This document shows, piece after piece, positions 36,926-45,319 of a DNA stretch of 64,000 nucleotides; within the stretch, counting starts at the first letter, position 1; every line of letters starts with the position of its first letter. The stretch is taken from contig CAYLWO010000002.1 in assembly GCA_964387285.1 (NCBI GenBank), positions 124,001-188,000 on the forward strand, in the 5' to 3' direction. A model generated the notes under the pieces. It was not told the DNA's origin. It worked only from the letters and a program-made list of their open reading frames with translations, and did no database searches. Position numbers and translations under genes: made by a program. The stretch comes from Anaerohabitans sp964387285. GTDB lineage: Bacteria > Zhuqueibacterota > Zhuqueibacteria > Residuimicrobiales > Residuimicrobiaceae.

Positions 36926-38220
36926 CCACAAACGTGAGAAATAAACAGCAAAACCGGGTCAAGCTGAAAAAGAGGCTGTTATTCGTCTGGCTGTGCTGTT
37001 TCAGCATCAGTTATGGACAAAAACTGCTCATTCCCATGGATTTGCAACAGAGCGATCATTTGAAAGCTTATGGCCTGGCGTACTGGGTGCTGCAAAATGA
37101 TATGAATGTGGAGTGGTTGCTCAATTACCGCGGGGGATCATTTTTTATGGATTTTTCTGCTGCCGTGGAAAGAGAGTTGCGCGTACGCGGCGTCAGTTTC
37201 GCGCAGGTTAGCGGCGCCGAGGCGGCGCAAATCTACGCCGTCATCGAGCAGGAAAATATGGATGTGGTCTTGTTGGAAAAAGCGCCTGAAGTTGCCATCT
37301 ATGCGCCGCCCAACAAACAAGCCTGGGATGACGCTGTTTTACTGGCCCTGGATTATGCAGAGATTCCCTATCATACCTTGTGGGATGAAGAGGTTTTGCG
37401 GGGCGATCTGGAAAAGTACGATTGGTTGCATCTGCATCACGAGGATTTCACCGGCCAATACGGTAAATTTTACGCCAACTATCGCAATGCCGACTGGTAT
37501 CGAGATGAGGTGGCGAAAAACGAAGCGGCTGCCAAAAAATTGGGCTGTGCCAAGGTATCCGAGTTGAAACGGGCGGTCGCATTCAGCATCAAGAATTATG
37601 TCGCTGAGGGCGGATTCCTGTTTGCCATGTGTTCCGCGACCGACACCTATGAAATCGCACTGGCAGCTGGAAAAGTGGATATAGTCGATGCGGTCTTTGA
37701 CGGCGACGGGATTGATCCTCAGGCACAGGCGAAACTGGATTTCTCACAAACGTTTGCTTTTGAAAATTTCACCATCGATTCCAATCCGCTGCTATACGAA
37801 TATTCCAATATCGATATTCCGCCCAGCTATGCACCGGTCTCGCGCGGCGCCGAAGCGGACTATTTCACCCTGTTTGAATTTTCGGCAAAATATGATCCCG
37901 TGCCGACCATGTTGACGCAGAACCACGTCTCTGCCATTAAAGGATTTATGGGACAAACAACCGGATTTAACCGCAAGTTCATTAAAAAAACAACGGTGAT
38001 TATGGGGGAAGCGGAAGGAACCGATCAAGTCAAATACATCCACGGCAACTGGGGACGCGGCACGTTTACCTTTTATGCGGGTCATGATCCGGAAGACTAT
38101 CAGCATTTTGTAAATGATCCGCCGACACAGTTGTCCTTACACAAGCAGTCTCCGGGTTATCGTCTCATTCTGAACAATATTCTGTTTCCGGCAGCCAGAA
38201 AAAAAGAGCAAAAAACCTGA
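36922..38220 (+). CDS. ThuA/DUF4159-like secreted protein ('asparagine synthetase B' family in name only)
   Basis: 432 residues with a signal peptide (LLFVWLCCFSISYGQ). It belongs to a conserved FCB family with KLLIPMDLQQSDHLKAYGLAY, WLLNYRGGSF, WLHLHHEDFTGQYGKFY and GGFLFAMCSATDTYEIALA. Databases often label this family asparagine synthetase B, but I see neither an N-terminal Cys glutaminase nor the SGGxDS synthetase loop. The GGFLF strand resembles the DUF4159 protein four genes back. Later segments (FTFYAGHDPEDYQH) may form a second beta-domain. Function unknown; it is coupled to the TPR gene by an ATGA overlap. Confidence 0.75.
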   Translation: MTTNVRNKQQNRVKLKKRLLFVWLCCFSISYGQKLLIPMDLQQSDHLKAYGLAYWVLQNDMNVEWLLNYRGGSFFMDFSAAVERELRVRGVSFAQVSGAEAAQIYAVIEQENMDVVLLEKAPEVAIYAPPNKQAWDDAVLLALDYAEIPYHTLWDEEVLRGDLEKYDWLHLHHEDFTGQYGKFYANYRNADWYRDEVAKNEAAAKKLGCAKVSELKRAVAFSIKNYVAEGGFLFAMCSATDTYEIALAAGKVDIVDAVFDGDGIDPQAQAKLDFSQTFAFENFTIDSNPLLYEYSNIDIPPSYAPVSRGAEADYFTLFEFSAKYDPVPTMLTQNHVSAIKGFMGQTTGFNRKFIKKTTVIMGEAEGTDQVKYIHGNWGRGTFTFYAGHDPEDYQHFVNDPPTQLSLHKQSPGYRLILNNILFPAARKKEQKT

Positions 38221-38265
38221 TCCGGCCATAAACCCGGAAACGACAACGCCAGGGGGTGCAAAACC

Positions 38266-38667
38266 ATGCTCTGTGAACGTCATACGCTGGATACGCAAAA
38301 AACAGTGCAATTTATCTCCATTACCCGTCCTGTTGAAGAAACCGTTGCCAGGAGCGGTGTACGGGATGGGATGTGTCTTGTTTTTGTTCCGCACACAACG
38401 GCAGCGGTCACGATCAACGAAAATGCAGATCCGGATGTCGTTCATGATTTGATAAAAGAGATCAATAAAATTGTACCCTTTGAGGATGCCTATAGACACA
38501 GTGAAGGAAATTCGGCTGCCCATCTCAAATCTTCCCTGTTTGGTCCTTCATTGACGTTGATCGTACAGAATGGTCGCCTGCTGCTAGGAACCTGGCAAAC
38601 GGTATATTTTGTCGAATGCGACGGACCGCGTACGCGATGTTTTTATGTGAAAACAATAGCCGGCTAA
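38266..38667 (+). CDS. yjbQ: YjbQ/UPF0047 family protein
   Basis: 133 residues, the full family length. The conserved FVPHTTAAVTINENADPDV, the metal-binding-type YRHSEGNSAAHLKSSLFG and LGTWQTVYFVECDGPR segments identify it. Family members have been reported to have weak thiamine-phosphate synthase activity, but the physiological role is uncertain. It precedes a methyltransferase gene by 8 bases. Confidence 0.92.
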   Translation: MLCERHTLDTQKTVQFISITRPVEETVARSGVRDGMCLVFVPHTTAAVTINENADPDVVHDLIKEINKIVPFEDAYRHSEGNSAAHLKSSLFGPSLTLIVQNGRLLLGTWQTVYFVECDGPRTRCFYVKTIAG

Positions 38668-38675
38668 GCGACCGC

Positions 38676-39449
38676 ATGATGCAAATTCAGACATGGCCCA
38701 AAGTCAAACAGGCACCGCCCTATAGCGCCCTGGCGCCGCTTTATGATTATGTCATGGCTCATGTGGACTATGAAAAATGGGCGCGCTATTTGACGACCCT
38801 GATTAAAAAACACGGCGACGGCCGGCAACAAGTACTGGATGCTTCCTGTGGAACGGGCAATCTTTTGCCCTGGTTAGCCAAGGCAGGATTTACGGTCTAT
38901 GGTTGTGATTCAGCCCTGCCCATGGTGCGAGTGGCCAGAAAGAAAAATCCCGCCTATCCGATTTGGTGTGGAGACGTGCGCCACCCGGCTTTACGCAAAC
39001 GCTGGCAGGTCATTTTATCCACCTATGACAGCATGAACTATTTGATGAGCGAAAAGGACTGGCTGGCTAGTTTGCATCAGATTCACAGCATGCTAGAACC
39101 GATGGGATTGTTTATTTTTGATGTCAGCACCTTATATAATTCGCAAACGCTTTTCCAGCGTTATGTACAAAAGGACGAAACCCCGATCGGCAGATATCAT
39201 CGCACCAGTTACTTTCGAAAACGGGAACAGATACAATTCAATGAATTCAAAATTAAACTGATCGGGGAGCCGGCGATAACATGGCATGAAGTCCATCGAC
39301 AGAAAATTTTGGCATTGGATAAAGTCAAAAGTTATATCGCAAAAACCCCTTTCAAGGTAGCCGCAAGCTATGCGGATTTTACTTTAATGCAGGCGCGGGA
39401 AAATGCAGAGCGTGTTCATTTTGTAGTAATTCGGGCCGATCATCAATAA
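38676..39449 (+). CDS. class I SAM-dependent methyltransferase
   Basis: 258 residues from the first of two adjacent ATGs at 38676 and 38679. The SAM motif VLDASCGTGNLLPWLAKAGF, then YGCDSALPMVRVARKK, and ILSTYDSMNYLMSEKDW (motif IV region) are typical of the Methyltransf_25 type with a C-terminal antiparallel-sheet insert. The substrate cannot be told. It lies between yjbQ and ftsE with short gaps. Confidence 0.85.
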   Translation: MMQIQTWPKVKQAPPYSALAPLYDYVMAHVDYEKWARYLTTLIKKHGDGRQQVLDASCGTGNLLPWLAKAGFTVYGCDSALPMVRVARKKNPAYPIWCGDVRHPALRKRWQVILSTYDSMNYLMSEKDWLASLHQIHSMLEPMGLFIFDVSTLYNSQTLFQRYVQKDETPIGRYHRTSYFRKREQIQFNEFKIKLIGEPAITWHEVHRQKILALDKVKSYIAKTPFKVAASYADFTLMQARENAERVHFVVIRADHQ

Positions 39450-39461
39450 GCGGGCAGGTGT

Positions 39462-40148
39462 ATGGAGCCTCAAGATCCATCAAGACAGAAGCAAGTTATG
39501 ATCGAAATGGCAAAGGTGCGGGTTGTGTATCCAACCGGCGGCGGCGTGGAAATCGCCTCTCTGACGATTGCTCCGGGCGAATTTGTGTTTTTGGTTGGAC
39601 CGAGCGGCGCCGGCAAAACCACCGTTCTGAGAACACTCTACATGGATCTTGTACCGGTCGAGGGGCATATTCGCGTGGGTGCGTTTCATTCCCTGTTGAG
39701 CAAGGCCAAAGAGATTCCCCGTTTGCGCCGCACCATTGGGATCGTATTCCAGGATTTTCGGCTCTTTCAGGATCGAGACGTTTTTGATAATGTCGCATTT
39801 GTACTTGAAGTTACGGGTAAAACGCACAAAGAAATCAAAAAAAGGGTACTGCGCGTACTGGCCGAAGTGGGTCTCAGTCATAAAGCGCGCAAATTTCCGC
39901 ACGAATTATCCGGCGGGGAACAGCAACGCGTCGCGCTGGCACGCGCCATTGCCAATGAACCCGCTGTTGTGCTGGCGGATGAACCCACCGGCAATCTGGA
40001 TCCGGAAACCGCAGAAGGGATTATACGTTTTTTGGAGCGCATCAATGCCCGGGGCGCAACGGTGTTGGTGGCCACGCATAATTACGAGCTGGTCAAGAAA
40101 TATCGCGGACGGGTTATTCACATAAGCAACGGACGCATTTCCATGTGA
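39462..40148 (+). CDS. ftsE: cell-division ATP-binding protein FtsE
   Basis: 228 residues of an ABC ATPase: Walker A GPSGAGKTT, Q-loop VFQDFRLF, signature LSGGEQQRVALARA, Walker B VVLADEPTGNLD. It is followed 17 bases later by ftsX, which fixes the identity against other ABC proteins. FtsEX controls periplasmic peptidoglycan hydrolases at the septum. The N-terminal 20 residues are variable, and a downstream Met (VMIEMAKVRVVYP) is an alternative start. Confidence 0.93.
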   Translation: MEPQDPSRQKQVMIEMAKVRVVYPTGGGVEIASLTIAPGEFVFLVGPSGAGKTTVLRTLYMDLVPVEGHIRVGAFHSLLSKAKEIPRLRRTIGIVFQDFRLFQDRDVFDNVAFVLEVTGKTHKEIKKRVLRVLAEVGLSHKARKFPHELSGGEQQRVALARAIANEPAVVLADEPTGNLDPETAEGIIRFLERINARGATVLVATHNYELVKKYRGRVIHISNGRISM

Positions 40149-40165
40149 AATGAGCAGAGGATTCT

Positions 40166-41020
40166 ATGCGCTTTTCGTATTTGGGAAAAACACTGGTTCG
40201 TTATTTTAAAAACGCCTGGTTATCCAGTTTTTTGGCCATATTCACTATCATTTTTTCTCTTGTTCTGGTTGGACTGGTTGGACTTGTCTGGCTTAATCTG
40301 CATCAATTGTTAGAGTCCTTGCGTGATCAGGTCCAGATGCAGGCGTATATCAGCAACGCTTTAAATGATGAACAAATTGCGCGGTTGCAGCAACGAGTGG
40401 AAAAAATAAACGGCGTGCAGCGATTGGTGTATGTGACAAAATCGGCAGCCGCAGCCGAGTTTCAGCAAGAGTTCGGCAAGGGACTGTTCGATCTTTTGGA
40501 AGAAAATCCTTTGCCGGCATCTTTTAGTGTTTATCTTGCTCCAGAGTATCGCACCGAAACCGGCATTCGCAATGTTTCCGAGCGCATTCAGGGTGAAGCC
40601 GGCATCGATGAAGTCGTGAGTCATTTTAAGACCTTGACCGTCTTAAATAAATATGCAGATCGCGCTTTTAAAGTAAATATGGCCCTGTTTCTGTTTGTGA
40701 GCATCGGCTCCTTATTGCTGGTGGCTAACAACATACGCCTGGTGATCGGCTCTCAACAGCAGATTATTGAAACCATGAGATTGGTCGGCGCCACTACCGG
40801 ATTTATTCGCGGTCCCTTGATCCTGGCAGGCGTTGGCCAGGGCGTGGTGGGCGGATTGTTGGCTTTGCTGTTTTTATCTGTCGCGGTGGCGGTTTTGGGC
40901 GAGTCCTGGTCCGGAATGTTGCTGCAGGGACTTGACAAGGGCTATTGGTTGATTGTGGCCGGCGGCGTCTGGGGCGCACTGGGCAGTTGGATCGGCGTCC
41001 GGCGTTATCTCAAAGGATAA
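40166..41020 (+). CDS. ftsX: cell-division permease-like protein FtsX
   Basis: 284 residues. One N-terminal membrane helix (SSFLAIFTIIFSLVLVGLVGLVW) is followed by an extracytoplasmic domain (about 50-165) and three C-terminal helices, the FtsX layout. ETMRLVGATTGFIRGPLILAG is the conserved coupling region. It forms a complex with FtsE to activate murein hydrolases. Confidence 0.93.
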   Translation: MRFSYLGKTLVRYFKNAWLSSFLAIFTIIFSLVLVGLVGLVWLNLHQLLESLRDQVQMQAYISNALNDEQIARLQQRVEKINGVQRLVYVTKSAAAAEFQQEFGKGLFDLLEENPLPASFSVYLAPEYRTETGIRNVSERIQGEAGIDEVVSHFKTLTVLNKYADRAFKVNMALFLFVSIGSLLLVANNIRLVIGSQQQIIETMRLVGATTGFIRGPLILAGVGQGVVGGLLALLFLSVAVAVLGESWSGMLLQGLDKGYWLIVAGGVWGALGSWIGVRRYLKG

Positions 41021-41045
41021 ATTGTCGTTATCGGGCAAATTTCTC

Positions 41046-41074
41046 TTGACAGTGCTGATTTGAATCACTAATTT
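41046..41074 (+). promoter_or_regulatory. probable promoter of the hrcA-grpE-dnaJ operon
   Basis: A perfect TTGACA (41046-41051) and TAATTT (41069-41074) are 17 bases apart, 32 bases ahead of hrcA. The spacer includes the imperfect dyad AGTG...CACT (41051-41069). A canonical CIRCE element (TTAGCACTC-N9-GAGTGCTAA) is not present here. Confidence 0.65.
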
Positions 41075-41105
41075 AATTAAACTGAAAAAGTGTGTTTTCA
41101 ACTAC

Positions 41106-42134
41106 ATGGCGTTCGAAGAACTAAGTGAAAGAGAACGGCAGGTTTTCCTTTCCATCGTTCAGACCTTTATCGAATCAGCTGAACCGGTAGGATCGCGATA
41201 TCTGTCCAAATATACGGATTTGAATCTCAGTCCGGCCACGATTCGTAATGTAATGATGGATCTGGAGGAAAAAGGATTCATAAGCCAACCACATACGTCC
41301 GCCGGGCGCGTACCAACCGATTCAGGGTATCGGCTCTATGTCGACGGTTTGATGGATGTAGTCAATTTGACGATGGCGGAAAAAAGTCAAATTCGAGAGC
41401 AGCTGACGCTTTTTACCAAAGATGTGGATCAAATAGTTGAGCGCGCTTCATTGGTACTGAGCGAGATATCGCACCAGTTAGGCGTCATTCTGGCGCCGCG
41501 TTTTCAGCAGGGAAAAATTGAAAAAATCGAACTGGTGCCGCTGGCTGATTGCAAACTGCTGTTTGTTCTCGGCATCAAGGCGGGATTGGTCAAGACCGTT
41601 ATTGTGGAAATCGAACCGGATATCCCTCCCGGATTATTGGATGCGATTTCTCATTTACTCAACGAGCGCATGCACGGTCTGACGGTCGGAGAATTGTTCA
41701 GTGCTTTTGATGAGCGCTTTCGCGATCTGGATGAAAAAACCAAGACCGTTCTGGCCGCATTGAAAGAAAAGTCGGATAAACTGGTTAGTGTTGAAACACA
41801 ATCCGACTTTTATATGGCCGGCGCACGTACGGTGCTGCAGCATCCGGAATTTGCAACGCGAGATAAAGTTGGTGCAATTCTGGACCTCATCGATCGTCGC
41901 GATGTTCTGGTGCGTGTGTTGAGCGAACATCCGGATTCGGGTATTTCCATCGTCATCGGCGAGGAAAATAAAGAAGAGTTGATGAAGCACTGCAGTGTGA
42001 TTACGACCACTTATTGCATGCAGGATACGATGGGCACCATCGGTATTATTGGCCCGACGCGCATGCCTTATGAAAAAATAATCGGCCTGGTAAAGTTTAT
42101 GTCTGAAACGCTGGGCTATCTGATCAGTAGATAA
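41106..42134 (+). CDS. hrcA: heat-inducible transcription repressor HrcA
   Basis: 342 residues. HrcA represses heat-shock operons by binding CIRCE. The N-terminal winged helix holds ERERQVFLSIVQTFIESAEPVGSR and LSPATIRNVMMDLEEKGFI with SQPHTSAGRVPTDSGYR. The C-terminal GAF-like part ends GTIGIIGPTRMPYEKIIGLV. It heads the operon with grpE and dnaJ. It has its own promoter but no clear CIRCE. Confidence 0.97.
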   Translation: MAFEELSERERQVFLSIVQTFIESAEPVGSRYLSKYTDLNLSPATIRNVMMDLEEKGFISQPHTSAGRVPTDSGYRLYVDGLMDVVNLTMAEKSQIREQLTLFTKDVDQIVERASLVLSEISHQLGVILAPRFQQGKIEKIELVPLADCKLLFVLGIKAGLVKTVIVEIEPDIPPGLLDAISHLLNERMHGLTVGELFSAFDERFRDLDEKTKTVLAALKEKSDKLVSVETQSDFYMAGARTVLQHPEFATRDKVGAILDLIDRRDVLVRVLSEHPDSGISIVIGEENKEELMKHCSVITTTYCMQDTMGTIGIIGPTRMPYEKIIGLVKFMSETLGYLISR

Positions 42135-42155
42135 AGGAGAAATTGTCGTTACCTT

Positions 42156-42704
42156 ATGGAAGATATCAAGCAGGAAGAAATGGACCAGGAAGCTAAAGTC
42201 AGCGGAAATGCCGGTGAAGAATCCTTTGTGGAGCAGGGAAATGCGGAGCAAAAAACGGATCCGTTGGCCGAGTTGATCCTGGAAAATCTACGAATGAAGG
42301 AGCAGCTGTTGCGCCGCGCCGCGGAATTTGACAATTATCGCAAGCGCAGCGAACGAGACATCGGCAATATTATCCAAAATGCCAATGCTGATTTGGTGTT
42401 GTCGCTGTTGCCGGTGCTGGACGACATGGAACGTATCCTGGCCGCCGGCCAATCTGCCCCGGAGGCCGGATCGCTGCTGGAGGGCATAAATCTGGCATAT
42501 AAAAATTTTTTAAAAACCCTCCAGGATGCGGGCCTGTCCGCCATGATATCTGTGAATCTGCCGTTTGATCCGGAAAAACATGACGCCTTGCTGCATTTGC
42601 CGGTTGCCGGAAAAGAGCCGAATTTGGTGGTTGAAGAACATAAGAAGGGTTATGAGTTTCGCGGTCGCGTGATCCGACATGCCCAGGTGATTGTCAGTAA
42701 ATAA
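42156..42704 (+). CDS. grpE: nucleotide exchange factor GrpE
   Basis: 182 residues: an acidic N-terminus, a coiled coil beginning LAELILENLRMKEQLLRRAAEFDNYRKRSERD, and the C-terminal beta domain with FDPEKHDALLHLPV and KGYEFRGRVIRHAQVIVSK. GrpE releases ADP from DnaK. It follows hrcA by 21 bases. Confidence 0.97.
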   Translation: MEDIKQEEMDQEAKVSGNAGEESFVEQGNAEQKTDPLAELILENLRMKEQLLRRAAEFDNYRKRSERDIGNIIQNANADLVLSLLPVLDDMERILAAGQSAPEAGSLLEGINLAYKNFLKTLQDAGLSAMISVNLPFDPEKHDALLHLPVAGKEPNLVVEEHKKGYEFRGRVIRHAQVIVSK

Positions 42705-42726
42705 CAAGGAGTGCATCCACCGCCTG

Positions 42727-42746
42727 TCGTACGTTGGCTCGTACGA
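42727..42746 (+). other. hairpin in the grpE-dnaJ gap
   Basis: TCGTACG (42727-42733) pairs perfectly with CGTACGA (42740-42746) across a six-base loop. There is no T-run. It occupies the 61-base gap where dnaK stands in many genomes. Confidence 0.5.
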
Positions 42747-42765
42747 GAGTTGGGGAAAAGACGGA

Positions 42766-43887
42766 ATGGAAGAAAAGGATTATTACCAAGTATTGGGCGT
42801 TGGCCGTAATGCCGAGACGGATGAAATCAAGAAGGCATATCGTAAATTAGCCATGCAGTATCATCCGGATAAAAATCCCGGCGATCACGAAGCAGAAGAA
42901 AAATTTAAGGAAATTGGCGAAGCTTATTCCGTTTTATCGGATGCGCAAAAACGACGTCAATATGATCAATTCGGCAAAGCCGGCATGCGCGGCAGCGGCG
43001 GTTTTGGCGGTGGGTTCAGCGGATTTGATCCGTTCGATATTTTTCGGGAAGTCTTTGGCGGCGGTGGTTTCGGAGATATTTTCAATATGGCGGGCGGCGG
43101 GCGGCGCAGCGTGCAGCGGGGCGCTGATTTGCAAGTGCGTTTAAAGTTGACTCTGGAAGAGATTGCCGCCGGCGTCAGCAAAAAATTGAAAATCAAAAAA
43201 ATGATTCGTTGCGAGCGCTGTGATGGCAGCGGCGCCAAAGCCGGCACATCGCCGACCACCTGTCCGCAATGCCATGGACACGGCGAGGTGGCTTATCGTC
43301 AGGGCTTCTTTACGATTAGCCGTCCGTGCGATCGCTGTCACGGAGAGGGCAAGGTGCTGGCCTCCCCCTGCGCCGAATGCCACGGCGAGGGTCGCTTGCG
43401 CGGAGAGACCACCATGGAGGTGGAAATCCCGGCCGGCGTCGCTGAGGGACAGTATATCACTCTGCGCAACGCCGGCAATGTTGGACCGCGCAAAGGTCCG
43501 CCGGGGGATGTGTTGGTGATCATCGAAGAAGAACCGCATAGCCATTTTGAACGCCATGGCAATGATCTGGTTTGTAATTTGATACTGGGATTTTCTCAGG
43601 TCGCGTTGGGAGATGAGGTGGAAGTGCCGACCATCAACGGTAAAGCGAAAATTCAAATCGCCGCCGGCACGCAAAGCGGTAAAATTCTCCGCATGCGGGG
43701 CAAGGGTATGCCGTTGCTGCAAGGCAATGGTTGCGGAGATCAATTGATCCGGGTACAGGTTTATACCCCGACAAAACTGACAGAGAAGGAAAAAGAACTG
43801 TTTCGCGAACTGGCGAAGCAGGAAAATCTCAAACCGGGAAAAGCGGATCGCAACTTTTTTGAACGTATGAAAGAGGCTATTCTCTAG
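42766..43887 (+). CDS. dnaJ: chaperone protein DnaJ
   Basis: 373 residues from the ATG at 42766, giving the canonical EEKDYYQVLGVGRNAETDEIK start; the upstream GTG frame would add an implausible leader. The J domain has HPD in YHPDKNPGD. A Gly/Phe-rich linker follows, then four zinc-binding repeats (CERCDGSG, CPQCHGHG, CDRCHGEG, CAECHGEG) and the C-terminal substrate domains. This is full-length DnaJ, co-chaperone of DnaK. Confidence 0.97.
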   Translation: MEEKDYYQVLGVGRNAETDEIKKAYRKLAMQYHPDKNPGDHEAEEKFKEIGEAYSVLSDAQKRRQYDQFGKAGMRGSGGFGGGFSGFDPFDIFREVFGGGGFGDIFNMAGGGRRSVQRGADLQVRLKLTLEEIAAGVSKKLKIKKMIRCERCDGSGAKAGTSPTTCPQCHGHGEVAYRQGFFTISRPCDRCHGEGKVLASPCAECHGEGRLRGETTMEVEIPAGVAEGQYITLRNAGNVGPRKGPPGDVLVIIEEEPHSHFERHGNDLVCNLILGFSQVALGDEVEVPTINGKAKIQIAAGTQSGKILRMRGKGMPLLQGNGCGDQLIRVQVYTPTKLTEKEKELFRELAKQENLKPGKADRNFFERMKEAIL

Positions 43888-43893
43888 ACGATC

Positions 43894-44328
43894 ATGTGGT
43901 CGTTCAGCCGAAATGAAGAGCGGTTGATTTTAATTTTACTGACTCTGTTGTTTTTAGGATGTGTGGTGCACTATTTCCGAAAAACAACGATTTATCAGGC
44001 GCGTGAGGATTGGGTGCTGCAACAAAAGGCTGATGAGCGCGCCCTGATGGCAGAAACGCCGCCCAAGACAGTTGATCCGGATTCAAGTAGAGTGGCGAAT
44101 GTCCTGGCGGTAAAAAAGCGGCAGTTTCTTTCAGATAAGATCAACATTAATACCGCCACGGAAGAGGAGTTGATCCGTTTGCCCAAAATCGGGCCGGCGT
44201 TGGCGCGACGCATTGTCGAATATCGTCGGCAGCACGGGCCGTTCCGCTCGACGCTGGAATTGACGAACGTCAGGGGCATTGGTGAAAAAACGTTATCCGC
44301 ACTAGCTGAGCGAATAACGATTGAATAA
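43894..44328 (+). CDS. ComEA-like helix-hairpin-helix protein
   Basis: 144 residues. One N-terminal membrane helix (LILILLTLLFLGCVVHYF) is followed by a linker and a C-terminal double HhH domain (about 80-144): ININTATEEELIRLPKIGPA then RRIVEYRRQHGPFRSTLEL and VRGIGEKTLSAL. ComEA proteins bind incoming DNA in the periplasm, and shorter homologues of unclear role are common. No other competence genes are adjacent, so DNA uptake is only a suggestion. It follows dnaJ by 6 bases. Confidence 0.85.
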   Translation: MWSFSRNEERLILILLTLLFLGCVVHYFRKTTIYQAREDWVLQQKADERALMAETPPKTVDPDSSRVANVLAVKKRQFLSDKININTATEEELIRLPKIGPALARRIVEYRRQHGPFRSTLELTNVRGIGEKTLSALAERITIE

Positions 44329-44354
44329 AAATTAATCAGGGGTCAGAGTATTCT

Positions 44355-45284
44355 ATGGAAAAGACGAACACGCACATCGGAATGACGTTTGACCGGGATC
44401 GAATTCGTTATGCGGTTATGGGGCACGGTTCCGTGCCGATGCTGTTGGCTGCCGGTGAAGCCGTTCTAGATACGAGTTTCGACTTTAGTGCTTGCAACGA
44501 CGAGAAACAGGTTTTTCGCCAGGCCGCTGCCATTGAATCCATTGCGGAATTGCAAAACCTGGCCGGTGGACAGGTCTCGTTTGCGATGGACCATAGCTAT
44601 TTGCTGTTGAAACGGTTGCGGATTGACTCTGAACTGAATGAAACGGAGATTCGGCAACACGTTGAATGGGAGATGGAACAGTTTTTGGTAGCGCCGCGGG
44701 ACGATTATCATGTCACTTATGAACGTGTGGCCGGCGACGGCGATCGTTACGAACATTTGGTGGTTGCGGCGTTGCGCAAATCCATTATCCATCACATCCA
44801 AGCGGTTTTTGCCAAAACCGGTCTGGCGTTAAAAGTGATAGACATAGATGTATTGAGCGCCATCCGTGGTCTGGCGGCAGCCGGCAATTTAACCTCCACC
44901 GGACTGGATGCGTTGGTGCAGGTCCATGGCGACCGATTGCAGGTGGTGGTTATTAAAAACGGCGTGTTTCTTACTTTCCAAGCCACAACCCTGCGCAGCG
45001 GACCGGCAGAAGCCATAGCCGGTCTGATCAATGAGGAGATACTGCGCGCATTGGACACTTTGGGAGATGAAGTCCTGCTGAAAAGCGTTAACCGGCTTTA
45101 TGTCGCAGCGCCAGAGATTACGCCGCAGGTGATCGCGGCGCTGCAGCCGATGCTTCGTACGACGGAAATCGTTGTCGTTGATCCCTTGCAGCAGATACCG
45201 CATTCTTTGAATACCGAGGCCGGGCGACTAGTTCGGGAAAACGCAGGATCGTTTTTACCGATTATCGGTCTGTTTGTTGCCTAA
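44355..45284 (+). CDS. PilM-like actin-fold protein
   Basis: 309 residues. The pattern of the PilM/FtsA-like ATPase fold is visible: an N-terminal HIGMTFDRDRIRYAV strand pair, LNETEIRQHVEWEMEQFL (very like the PilM segment before its 1C insertion), a VAALRKSIIHHIQAVFAKTGL helix and LKVIDIDVLSAIRGL. PilM builds the cytoplasmic ring of the type IV pilus alignment complex. The protein begins and ends without membrane segments. Only one PilO-like gene follows and no pilus motor or secretin is present. Confidence 0.7.
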   Translation: MEKTNTHIGMTFDRDRIRYAVMGHGSVPMLLAAGEAVLDTSFDFSACNDEKQVFRQAAAIESIAELQNLAGGQVSFAMDHSYLLLKRLRIDSELNETEIRQHVEWEMEQFLVAPRDDYHVTYERVAGDGDRYEHLVVAALRKSIIHHIQAVFAKTGLALKVIDIDVLSAIRGLAAAGNLTSTGLDALVQVHGDRLQVVVIKNGVFLTFQATTLRSGPAEAIAGLINEEILRALDTLGDEVLLKSVNRLYVAAPEITPQVIAALQPMLRTTEIVVVDPLQQIPHSLNTEAGRLVRENAGSFLPIIGLFVA

Positions 45285-45319
45285 TACATGAAACAACACA
45301 CAACCTTTTCGGGGATACT

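Noticed and set aside
36922..38220. Calling this gene asparagine synthetase B
   Set aside because: There is no catalytic N-terminal cysteine after processing, no glutaminase motif and no SGGxDS loop, and it has a signal peptide.
41021..41105. CIRCE element ahead of hrcA
   Set aside because: The 9-base arms TTAGCACTC/GAGTGCTAA are not present; only an AGTG/CACT partial dyad was found.
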